Positions 1 through 6,426 of a DNA stretch of 8,303 nt are shown piece after piece. Within the stretch, counting starts at the first letter, position 1, and the number at the start of each line of letters is the position of its first letter. The stretch spans positions 1 to 8,303 of the forward strand of contig JAJYBO010000122.1 in NCBI GenBank assembly GCA_021778975.1, read 5' to 3'. The position numbers and the translations under genes are program-made. Below the pieces are notes generated by a model. It did not search any database, was not told where the DNA came from, and saw only the letters and a list, made by a program, of their open reading frames with translations. Origin of the DNA: Deltaproteobacteria bacterium. Its GTDB lineage: Bacteria; Desulfobacterota; Desulfobacteria; Desulfobacterales; Desulfatirhabdiaceae.

Positions 1-222
1 TCACATCATCTTTGCCCCCAAAATATAACTGAAAATGTCGTAAATCCATATCGGATCGAATTTGAAACCAGGCCTCGATCCAAATTCACCCTTATCCGCC
101 CCCCCCATTGCAGACTTCATCTCCGGCATTCCCCCCAAACCAACCGGATCATCGCCGTCAAAGCGGAAAGCCGCAGCGCCATTGATATGCAACTCTTTGA
201 ACGAATCGTATCGCAATTATGA
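1..222 (+). CDS. C-terminal fragment of an unrecognised protein, coupled to the PqqD-like gene
   Basis: The + frame starting at base 1 is open for 73 codons and ends at TGA 220-222, so it would be the 3' end of a gene entering from the left. Its stop shares bases with the ATG of the next gene (ATGA, 219-222), the kind of overlap that signals translational coupling and that also occurs twice in the pil operon here. The last 26 residues (NRIIAVKAESR then SAIDMQLFERIVSQL) read like a beta strand followed by a terminal helix. I do not recognise the family. The upstream part is rich in His, Arg and Pro and contains a run of eight C (99-106), which makes it less convincing. The opposite strand is also open over 1-216, but only as a short frame with a TTG start. 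Seen: the open frame and the overlap. Inferred: that it is coding. Confidence 0.45.
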   Translation, partial: SHHLCPQNITENVVNPYRIEFETRPRSKFTLIRPPHCRLHLRHSPQTNRIIAVKAESRSAIDMQLFERIVSQL

Positions 223-623
223 ATGCCACATCCCTCAGCCGGGCTGAAGCCCTGAACTGCGCGCCGGTGCGAAATCCGGCGGTTTCGGAATCTCGCCAGG
301 AATCCGGAGATGTTATTTTGTCATATCCGCTAAAAATCAAATCCTGGCTGCGAATTTTTCAGCGTCCGTCTAAAACTTCCGAGACGAATTATCACATTCG
401 CAAACTGCAACTGGATGCTCTCGGTACCCATGTGTGGGATATGATTGATGGGGAGACAACCGTTATGAACATCGCTGCGACGTTTGCCAGAACACATCAG
501 ATCAACGAAAGAGAGGCGGAAATCAGTGTGACGGCATTTCTGAGGGAGCTGGGCAGGCGAGAAATCATTGGCATGAAAAGGGGGGCGGGCGTGGGGACGC
601 CCCATCGGGTTAATGAAAATTGA
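219..623 (+). CDS. PqqD-like winged-helix (RRE-type) protein
   Basis: This 134-residue protein carries a PqqD-family domain over about residues 60-125. It shows the pattern LQLDALGTHVWDMIDG, then TTVMNIAATFARTH, then a helix ending FLRELGRREIIGM. In PqqD and the related RRE domains of RiPP pathways, this small winged-helix fold binds a precursor peptide and presents it to a modifying enzyme, often a radical SAM protein. Residues 1-58 form an N-terminal extension (about PVRNPAVSE and GDVILSYPLKIKSW) that classical PqqD, roughly 90 residues, lacks. The ATG at 219 is preferred because it overlaps the upstream stop, although no strong Shine-Dalgarno is visible. No radical SAM enzyme, protease or precursor peptide lies in the window, so a role in PQQ synthesis is not supported. 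It could equally be a stand-alone regulator or chaperone. The family call is fairly firm; the function is unknown. Confidence 0.8.
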   Translation: MNATSLSRAEALNCAPVRNPAVSESRQESGDVILSYPLKIKSWLRIFQRPSKTSETNYHIRKLQLDALGTHVWDMIDGETTVMNIAATFARTHQINEREAEISVTAFLRELGRREIIGMKRGAGVGTPHRVNEN

Positions 624-648
624 TGCCCTCGTAAAAAGTTGAATTTCG

Positions 649-762
649 GACGGCTTTGTAAAAAGCTCGCAGGCAAGGCGCGCCCCCCCTTCATCGTTTA
701 TGGTACGCCTCAACGATGAAGGATGCAGCGCAACGCAGCATGTGGGCTTTTACGAAGTCGTC
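649..762. repeat. Long imperfect palindrome between convergent genes (REP/MITE-like)
   Basis: The left arm 649-698 and right arm 712-762 are imperfect inverted copies. The outer ends match as gacg[g/a]ctt[t/c]gtaaaa, the middle is GC-rich and diverged, and the inner 11 bp are perfect (CCTTCATCGTT 688-698 against AACGATGAAGG 712-722) around a 13-nt loop. A further copy of GTAAAAAG lies at 631-638, with another at 658-665. No T-run follows either arm, so this is not a textbook intrinsic terminator. It could still fold in the transcripts of both pilQ and the PqqD-like gene. I recall elements with the same ends in Desulfobacterales genomes, but that is memory, not a search result. The element ends a few bases from the pilQ stop codon. 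Confidence 0.75.
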
Positions 763-766
763 AAAA

Positions 767-3202
767 TTACGCGCCTTTTCCGGCCCCCGCAGTCGTATTT
801 GATGGAAGCGCCCGCTGTTCGAGCTGGACAATCCGGGGGGTCATGAAAATGAGCAGTTCCTGATTATTTTTGGCATCTGTTTTGGTTTTAAAAAGCCACC
901 CAAAAAACGGAATGTCTTTAAGCCCAGGAACTCCGGACACCGTAGTACTGTCCGATACCTTCGTAATGCCGCCAATCACCAGTGTATCCCCATCATCCAG
1001 CAACAACTCCGTACTGGCCTTTTTGGAAGCAATAGTAGGAATTCCCTGCGCCGTATAGCTCTGAATATCATCTTTATTGATATCAATCTTCAGAGAAATC
1101 CGGTGATCGAGTGTAATGTGAGGCGTCACTTTGAGATTGAGCATCACCCGCTTGAACTGCGTGGTGGTTGTCGCGGATCCGCCGCTGCCTGTTTGCGGTA
1201 CATAATACCCAACTTCCACCCCCTGTTCGATCGTGGCTTCCTTATTGTCCAGCGTCAAAATCTTGGGCGCGGATACAATTTTCCCCTCGCCTTTCGTTTC
1301 CATGGCATTCAACTGAGCATCTATCAAGAGCGGCGTATTGCCGATTCGGGTGAAGTTGACGCCCAACACCCCCCCTGACGGAGAAGACCCGACGTTTGCC
1401 GCAGCCCCTGGATAATTGACCACACCGGTATAACCGTAGTTTCCAGCAGAAGCGTCAAAACCGCCATTCGTGGCCCAGCCAACCCCCAAATTTCGGCTGA
1501 AATCGGTATTGGCTTCAACAATCTTAGCCTCTATCATGACCTGGGGCGTCACCTTGTCCAGCCTTTGAACCACTTCACGGATCTGCTTTATTTTACTGAC
1601 AGTGTCTGTAACGATCAGTTGATTGGTGCGGTCATCCACAGTAATGGAGCAATCCGAACGATTGGGCGTAATCATGCCTTTGACGTGTGGCAGCATCTCG
1701 GTTTGAGCTTTGGCGTAATTGACCGGAATATATTCGGTCACAACGGGCTCAAGTTCCATGGCCTGCACCCTGGCTTTTTTTTCGGCTTCGAAAAGATCCT
1801 GTTTGGCCTTTTCTTCCTGCTTGAGCGTATCCAACCTGGCAATTCGGATAATACCGTGATCCCGCACCATATCGAGCTGATTCATTTTAAGAACGAGATC
1901 CAGCACCTGGTCCCAGGGAACCGGTTTATCCAGAGCCAGCGTGACCTTTCCCTGAACATCCTTGTCAATGGCGAAATTCTCTTTACTGTAATCCGCCAGC
2001 AATCTGAAAACATTCCGAATATCCGTATCAAAAAAATCAATACCGATTTTTTCACCCTTATATACCTTGTGAACATCATCCCGATATATATCAGACCGCC
2101 GATTATCACCCGCAGCCATCGGGTGTTCTTCCGAAGCGGAGGGTTCGTGATGAGACGCCGCTGTCTCGACAGACTTTCCCGCAGGCGGCTGTTCTTCGGC
2201 TTTTCCCACAAAAACCGGCGCCGGCGCCATTTCTTGTCGGGGCGGCAAAGATGACGCGCTGAAATGGATCCGAATGACATTGCCATGTTTTTCAACTGTA
2301 TAAGGCACCGCCTCTCGAAGATCAATGGCCACAACGGAATCTGTTTTAACCTTGGGAGACTGCATCGGACGGATCCGATCTATGGCGCTTTCAAACCGGG
2401 TAGTAATCAATGGAAGTTTACGAAAATCGGAAATATGCGTATGCTTGAGCCGCAATTGAAGTTTATTGGTAGCTACCTTTTCCATGTGATATTCCACAGG
2501 ATGTGTCGTCCCTACAATCACTGTGGATTTTCCGCCGCTCTCACTGGAAAAATCTATTCGATTTACCCAGGCATACCCCGACCTCCCGGAAGACTTTGCA
2601 CCAGATTTTCCTGCAGGAGCATTTCCGGCAGGATAGGTCCGGGTCAGCGTCGTCTGCGGTGCAGCCATGTTGTCTGCCGGAAGCGTTTGCAGTGAAGATT
2701 CGGGAAGCGCTGTTTCCTGCACCGCCGCTTCATTCGGTACCGCAGCCTCCGCTCTGGTATCGAATGTAACCTTCAAATTGTCGCCATCCCGCTTCACCTG
2801 GTAAGAGACGTCACGCGCCAGTTCTATTTCGACTTTGGAAGTCTGGATATCCCCCATTTTCAATACGGAGATATGACGAATGACATCGGCATCCGCCGGA
2901 ACCGAAGGGGTCAGAGACGCCACGGAAGTTTCAGGAAAATACAAAACCACGCTTAAGGGTGTCTTCTGTTTGATGGAAGTGTAAGACAGCACACTGTTTC
3001 CAGTGATGTTCACGACAACGGCATCCGCATCCCGATATGTCTGAACATTTGTAATCTGCCGAGACGTTTTTGGCGCCTGCCGGGATTCTGTCTGCTGCTC
3101 GGATGACTTGCGAGGCTCTGTCGCACATGCGACGGCGACAACCAGCACAAATACCAACAACATCATCCGAATGAAATGTATTGGATACCACTGCGATTTC
3201 AT
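767..3202 (-). CDS. pilQ: Type IV pilus secretin PilQ
   Basis: PilQ is the outer-membrane secretin through which the type IV pilus leaves the cell. The 811-residue protein has a hydrophobic export signal (about residues 11-25). Two AMIN domains, which bind peptidoglycan in this family, lie at about 48-150 and 212-318. They are separated by a Pro/Ala/Ser-rich linker, and a second linker (about 319-380) leads to an N0/STN domain (about 386-458, IGIDFFDTDIRNVFRLL). An N1 domain follows (about 488-550, with TNQLIVTDT), then the secretin beta-barrel (about 555-792) with the family signature VPGLKDIPFFGWLF (758-771) and ending LLIFMTPRIV. The ATG at 3202 is preceded by GGAG (3213-3210) seven bases upstream and overlaps the pilP stop as TAATG. 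The signal ends VVAVAC with Cys26, so it may be lipid-modified; signal peptidase I cleavage after ACA is an alternative. Last gene of pilMNOPQ. Confidence 0.97.
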   Translation of the reverse strand: MKSQWYPIHFIRMMLLVFVLVVAVACATEPRKSSEQQTESRQAPKTSRQITNVQTYRDADAVVVNITGNSVLSYTSIKQKTPLSVVLYFPETSVASLTPSVPADADVIRHISVLKMGDIQTSKVEIELARDVSYQVKRDGDNLKVTFDTRAEAAVPNEAAVQETALPESSLQTLPADNMAAPQTTLTRTYPAGNAPAGKSGAKSSGRSGYAWVNRIDFSSESGGKSTVIVGTTHPVEYHMEKVATNKLQLRLKHTHISDFRKLPLITTRFESAIDRIRPMQSPKVKTDSVVAIDLREAVPYTVEKHGNVIRIHFSASSLPPRQEMAPAPVFVGKAEEQPPAGKSVETAASHHEPSASEEHPMAAGDNRRSDIYRDDVHKVYKGEKIGIDFFDTDIRNVFRLLADYSKENFAIDKDVQGKVTLALDKPVPWDQVLDLVLKMNQLDMVRDHGIIRIARLDTLKQEEKAKQDLFEAEKKARVQAMELEPVVTEYIPVNYAKAQTEMLPHVKGMITPNRSDCSITVDDRTNQLIVTDTVSKIKQIREVVQRLDKVTPQVMIEAKIVEANTDFSRNLGVGWATNGGFDASAGNYGYTGVVNYPGAAANVGSSPSGGVLGVNFTRIGNTPLLIDAQLNAMETKGEGKIVSAPKILTLDNKEATIEQGVEVGYYVPQTGSGGSATTTTQFKRVMLNLKVTPHITLDHRISLKIDINKDDIQSYTAQGIPTIASKKASTELLLDDGDTLVIGGITKVSDSTTVSGVPGLKDIPFFGWLFKTKTDAKNNQELLIFMTPRIVQLEQRALPSNTTAGAGKGA

Positions 3203-3879
3203 TAAAATTCTCCGGGAGGTTTCTGAAATTTGAGTTCTGAGTTATGAAGGGTCGAATTCCCTAAAGCATCCTCGATCTCTTCTTCCACAACGACTTTGTC
3301 TTTCTGGATGCTGATGACCTTTCCCGAATGGGTGCCAATGTAAGTTCCCACCCCAATGACATATCCCTTGCCGTTGGATTCTTCAACCATCGCCTTGTTT
3401 CCGGAAGGCGTGTGTATAATGGCCGTAAGCTTCAACTGACTCAGGTCCACCAGTTCGAGCGGCGACGTCGGCACTCGCTTTTCTTTTTTGGATTTTTGAG
3501 GCTGCGCGGCTTTGGCGGGAGGAGGCTCGTCTTTGATGAGAGGAACAAACGGGTCTATCTTTCCCGCCGGGTTGTAGGCAACAAATGTCGCTGGATCGTA
3601 TGAATTGCCTGCCGTTCCCGCAACATTACCCACAGCATGCCTCAACGCCACGGCTTCCGCCGAAGGCGCCGGGTGTGTTCCATCCTGCGACGGCTTCTCT
3701 GGTGACGCCGCCACGGATGTGGGCGTCAACGGTTTTACGGTTTCGGTCATTGCGGGAATCTTCATTCGAATGATTGCCGCCCTGGGTGGCGGCGCTGGTG
3801 GTTTACTGTCGCACCCCACAACACCTGCCAGCATTCCAGCGCAGCAGATGCTCATACACTTTCGGAATAGCCGGTTCAT
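3202..3879 (-). CDS. pilP: Type IV pilus inner-membrane lipoprotein PilP
   Basis: PilP is the lipoprotein that joins the PilN/PilO inner-membrane complex to the N0 domain of PilQ. From the ATG at 3879 the protein has 225 residues. Its signal peptide has Arg/Lys at 3-7, a hydrophobic core, and a lipobox GVVGC with Cys23 as the lipidated residue. A long Pro/Ala-rich disordered stretch (about 25-95) follows. Then comes the conserved AYNPAGKIDPFVPL (101-114, matching the usual RDPF-type motif), a Lys/Pro linker, and the C-terminal beta domain (about 139-205, DLSQLKLTAIIH ... GYVIGVGTYIG). The frame extends ten codons upstream to a GTG at 3909, 3 bp after the pilO stop. I prefer 3879 because it gives a normal lipoprotein signal, with GGA nine bases upstream. 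Its stop overlaps the pilQ start by one base. Confidence 0.92.
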   Translation of the reverse strand: MNRLFRKCMSICCAGMLAGVVGCDSKPPAPPPRAAIIRMKIPAMTETVKPLTPTSVAASPEKPSQDGTHPAPSAEAVALRHAVGNVAGTAGNSYDPATFVAYNPAGKIDPFVPLIKDEPPPAKAAQPQKSKKEKRVPTSPLELVDLSQLKLTAIIHTPSGNKAMVEESNGKGYVIGVGTYIGTHSGKVISIQKDKVVVEEEIEDALGNSTLHNSELKFQKPPGEF

Positions 3880-3912
3880 ATACGTGTTTCCAGTTCGATA
3901 AAAGTCCACCGC

Positions 3913-4536
3913 CTACGGTTTCGCTCCTTTTGCAGGAGCGGGTTTCGGCTCCACGAATTTATAGGTAACCGCCGTACAGTTTGTTAGCAGTTTGCCGTCA
4001 CCACCGGATGGCGTCATCCTGATATCCCTGATCGTAACGACTCGCGATAGATTGGCGACTTTGTCGAAAAAGCCGCCCACATTGTGATAGTATCCCGACA
4101 CCGTAATATTCACCGGTATTTCGGCGTAAAAATCTTTCACGATTTCAGGTCTGGGTTCAAACAGTAAAAAGTCCAGCCCCATATCATGGCCGGACTGGGA
4201 TATACTGGTGAGCAGTGACGGAATTTCTTCCTTGTCCGGAAGCGCGTTTCGGGAAATCAGGAACTCGTTTTCGGCATCTTTCATTTCTTGTCGAAACTTG
4301 TTGATCTGACTGGCGGATGTGCGGGCATCCGCTAATTGTTTTTCTATGGTGCGGAGGTCGTTCGATAGTGAATCTAATTTGTTGTACTGCGGATAAAAGT
4401 AAAAATACGCAAAAAAACCAATCAGCAAAATCCCGGTGACAACAGAAATCTGAATACGCTGCATCCGTGTCAAACTGGCAATTTTTTCAATTGCCGGCTC
4501 TATCATAGAGCTTATGGACATGTCCGACAGGTTCAT
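3913..4536 (-). CDS. pilO: Type IV pilus inner-membrane protein PilO
   Basis: PilO is a bitopic inner-membrane protein of the pilus alignment subcomplex. It pairs with PilN and binds PilP. The 207-residue protein has a short cytoplasmic N-terminus, one membrane helix (about 28-48, VVTGILLIGFFAYFYFY), a periplasmic coiled coil (about 50-98) and a ferredoxin-like periplasmic domain (about 103-195) with LLFEPRPEIVKDFYAEIPVNI and SGYYHNVGGFFDKVANLSRVV. The latter resembles the family's typical YH.lg.Ff..va.l.RIv pattern. The tail is Pro/Ala/Lys-rich. The start ATG overlaps the pilN stop (ATGA, 4536-4533), with AAGG upstream. Length and order in the operon match PilO of other bacteria. Confidence 0.94.
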   Translation of the reverse strand: MNLSDMSISSMIEPAIEKIASLTRMQRIQISVVTGILLIGFFAYFYFYPQYNKLDSLSNDLRTIEKQLADARTSASQINKFRQEMKDAENEFLISRNALPDKEEIPSLLTSISQSGHDMGLDFLLFEPRPEIVKDFYAEIPVNITVSGYYHNVGGFFDKVANLSRVVTIRDIRMTPSGGDGKLLTNCTAVTYKFVEPKPAPAKGAKP

Positions 4537-5114
4537 TTTTTCGCCGCCTTGCCAGCAGGTGGATGAATTGGGTTCGCAATCTTCGAGCAGGAAACGTCAA
4601 AACTCTTGAGGGTCACATTTTTGATGGACTGCTGTCTCAAGGTGTTCAATCTAACGGAAGAAAACAGCCCTGAAGTTTCGAGGCGCACCATAAAATCGGC
4701 CACTGTCTTGTTGTCGAGGGCCATTCCGGCAATACTGACCGTAGCGCCAATATCGGAAAGGCTGGTAAACCACATCCGGTTGGGAATTACCATGCAGGTC
4801 ATGGCATCCAGAAGCATGGCCGACGACTTTCGGTTTAACTGAAGATTCTTGATAACAGCCGTTTTTTTCTTGATGATTTCCAGACTTTTCTTGATTTCGC
4901 TGATTTCTTTGGTCAGTTTGTTCAGGCTTTCGAGTTGCTGACGGTCATTTTTGATCTGTTCGTCCATGCCGTTGATTTTCCGGTCGCAGTATATGGCAAT
5001 GTAAGACATCGCCAGCGTCGAAAGCACCAGCGCCAGAAAAAACACGGATATCTGCTGGCGAACATTTTCTTTGGCGCGTGCTTTGCGGAAAGGCAGAAGG
5101 TTAATCCGTATCAT
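4533..5114 (-). CDS. pilN: Type IV pilus inner-membrane protein PilN
   Basis: PilN anchors cytoplasmic PilM to the membrane and forms a complex with PilO. The 193-residue protein begins MIRINLLPFRK, which contains the INLLP motif known to insert into PilM. One membrane helix follows (about 22-42), then a strongly charged coiled coil (about 45-92, rich in Lys and Glu), then a ferredoxin-like periplasmic domain (about 98-175: LLDAMTCMVIPNRMWFTSLS, with GMALDNKTVADFMVRLE). This layout is standard for the PilN/fimbrial-assembly family. Its ATG overlaps the pilM stop (ATGA, 5114-5111) and its stop overlaps pilO in the same way, so PilM, PilN and PilO are probably made in balanced amounts by coupled translation. 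Confidence 0.94.
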   Translation of the reverse strand: MIRINLLPFRKARAKENVRQQISVFFLALVLSTLAMSYIAIYCDRKINGMDEQIKNDRQQLESLNKLTKEISEIKKSLEIIKKKTAVIKNLQLNRKSSAMLLDAMTCMVIPNRMWFTSLSDIGATVSIAGMALDNKTVADFMVRLETSGLFSSVRLNTLRQQSIKNVTLKSFDVSCSKIANPIHPPAGKAAKK

Positions 5115-6166
5115 TTGTCATCTGTTCTCCGGATGGAAAGCCCCATACAAATGGCGGCCTGGGAAGATGCCTGATCGAGAAACGAACGGTCTATCCGATC
5201 ATGAATGGAAAATGCGGCAAACGGGTTGAATGCTTCAACCGTTACGCCTGTCTCCATCGCTAAAGACTTTCTGAATTCCCCAATATTGGCGCCGCCGCCA
5301 CTAACCAAAATTTTATTGATGTGGTCATCTTGAAATGTGGAATAAAAGAAATCTATCGCCCTCCGAATTTCCAGGCACAAGTCTCTGATGACAGAGGCAA
5401 CAAGAGATTGAATTTCTGGAGCGGTGATTCTGGACGATTTTCCGCCAAATTTTATCGTCTCGGCCTCCTGCAAGGAACAAGATGCTTTGGTTGCTATTTT
5501 CTGGTTGATTTGATTGCAGCCAAGCGCAACATCCCGCATAAAAAGCGATGTACTTCCTTTGAGAATATTCAGCGACGTTTTACTGGCCCCGACATCTATC
5601 AGCGCGACAGTATCTCTGGAATCGTCACTGTTGAGTTCATATATGTTCTGTAAAGCAAACGCATCCACATCAATCACACAGAGATTGAACCCCGCAAGAT
5701 CAATGAGATTGACATACTCATCCACCAGCTCTTTTTTGGCGGCCACTAAAATGACATCCAGCTTGTTGGCCACGGTAGCGCTCTCGCCCAGCACCTCATA
5801 ATCAAGATTTACATCATTTATATCAAAAGGGATATACTGCTCTGCTTCGAGGTGTATGGCGCTTTGAAGCTCCGCGTCCGTCATGCTTTGGACCTGGATT
5901 TTTTTTACAATTACCGAATATCCGCCAATGGAAACCGCCACATTTTTCTCTTTCACCTTCTGGGAGGCGAACAACTCGCGGATAGCGTCCGCAACAGTTT
6001 CCGGGTCTTTGATAATGCCTTCTTCGATAACACCATTGGGGATATTAATCATACTGAATTTATTCAGCGTATAGCCCTTCTTACGGTTCTGGGAAACATC
6101 GCTCATTTTGAGTGTTTTTGAACCGATATCCAGGCCAATCAAGTGATTTTTGGGGGTAAATGGCAT
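5111..6166 (-). CDS. pilM: Type IV pilus actin-like ATP-binding protein PilM
   Basis: PilM is a cytoplasmic FtsA/actin-like protein that binds ATP and docks on the PilN N-terminus at the base of the pilus machine. From the ATG at 6166 it has 351 residues, close to the usual size. The phosphate-1 motif LIGLDIGSKTLKMS is at 9-22. The FtsA-like 1C region covers about 75-160 and contains the family hallmark LEAEQYIPFDINDV (106-119). Phosphate-2 is ALIDVGASKTSLNIL (188-202), and the adenosine motif KILVSGGGANIGEF is at 285-298. The frame runs upstream to a TTG at 6226 and an ATG at 6220. I chose 6166 because PilM proteins normally start a few residues before the phosphate-1 motif and the extra 20 residues overlap a hairpin. 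No start has a clear Shine-Dalgarno, so the exact start is uncertain. First gene of pilMNOPQ. Confidence 0.95.
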   Translation of the reverse strand: MPFTPKNHLIGLDIGSKTLKMSDVSQNRKKGYTLNKFSMINIPNGVIEEGIIKDPETVADAIRELFASQKVKEKNVAVSIGGYSVIVKKIQVQSMTDAELQSAIHLEAEQYIPFDINDVNLDYEVLGESATVANKLDVILVAAKKELVDEYVNLIDLAGFNLCVIDVDAFALQNIYELNSDDSRDTVALIDVGASKTSLNILKGSTSLFMRDVALGCNQINQKIATKASCSLQEAETIKFGGKSSRITAPEIQSLVASVIRDLCLEIRRAIDFFYSTFQDDHINKILVSGGGANIGEFRKSLAMETGVTVEAFNPFAAFSIHDRIDRSFLDQASSQAAICMGLSIRRTDDK

Positions 6167-6199
6167 ATGCAAAAATGGCGCTGTAAAGGGTTGTTTATC

Positions 6200-6218
6200 G
6201 CCGATACCCGATATCGGC
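6200..6218. promoter_or_regulatory. Inverted repeat in the probable pilM leader
   Basis: GCCGATA (6200-6206) and TATCGGC (6212-6218) form a perfect 7-bp stem around a 5-nt loop. They sit 34 bp upstream of the preferred pilM start at 6166. It could be an RNA hairpin in the pil leader or a dyad operator. If translation instead begins at 6220 or 6226, the repeat is coding. Its function is not known. Confidence 0.4.
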
Positions 6219-6389
6219 ATTATCAACAGGTCAGGATAGATTATCCATTGCCCTTTATTCCGGTTTTAGTCAATATTTTTTTTGGTTATTGAATAAATTC
6301 TTTCGATCCAACATGTATTTCGATAACGTTGATTGTTTTAAGGCTGCAATCGTGACATTTTCTTGACTTTGCCGTTTATTTTCTTTAGG

Positions 6390-6417
6390 TTGACAAGATT
6401 CGACAACGTGATACAAA
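6390..6417 (+). promoter_or_regulatory. Sigma70-like promoter for the histidine kinase
   Basis: A perfect -35 hexamer TTGACA (6390-6395) is followed after 16 bp by TACAAA (6412-6417), which matches four of six bases of the -10 consensus. Transcription would start at about 6424, only a few bases before the ATG at 6427. A weaker upstream pair, TTGACT (6363-6368) and TAGGTT (6386-6391) with a 17-bp spacer, would give a leader of about 29 nt. Prediction from consensus only. Confidence 0.4.
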
Positions 6418-6426
6418 TCCCCATCC

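Noticed and set aside
1..216. Minus-strand open frame of 71 codons with a fairly natural residue composition
   Set aside because: It starts with TTG directly after an in-frame stop, lies wholly opposite the + frame, has no Shine-Dalgarno and matches nothing I know. The ATGA overlap favours the + strand, though not conclusively.
688..722. Central hairpin of the palindrome as an intrinsic terminator
   Set aside because: The 11-bp stem is good, but neither strand has a T-run after it, so it lacks the defining feature of a Rho-independent terminator.
1565..2254. Long + strand open frame opposite pilQ (229 codons)
   Set aside because: It lies inside the well-supported pilQ gene, its translation shows no recognisable domain and has the composition of an antisense shadow.
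6240..6273. Minus-strand promoter for pilM (TTGACT at 6273-6268 and GATAAT at 6245-6240)
   Set aside because: Both hexamers are good individually, but the spacer is 22 bp, too long for a normal sigma70 promoter. At a 17-bp spacing the sequence is CAATGG, which is poor.
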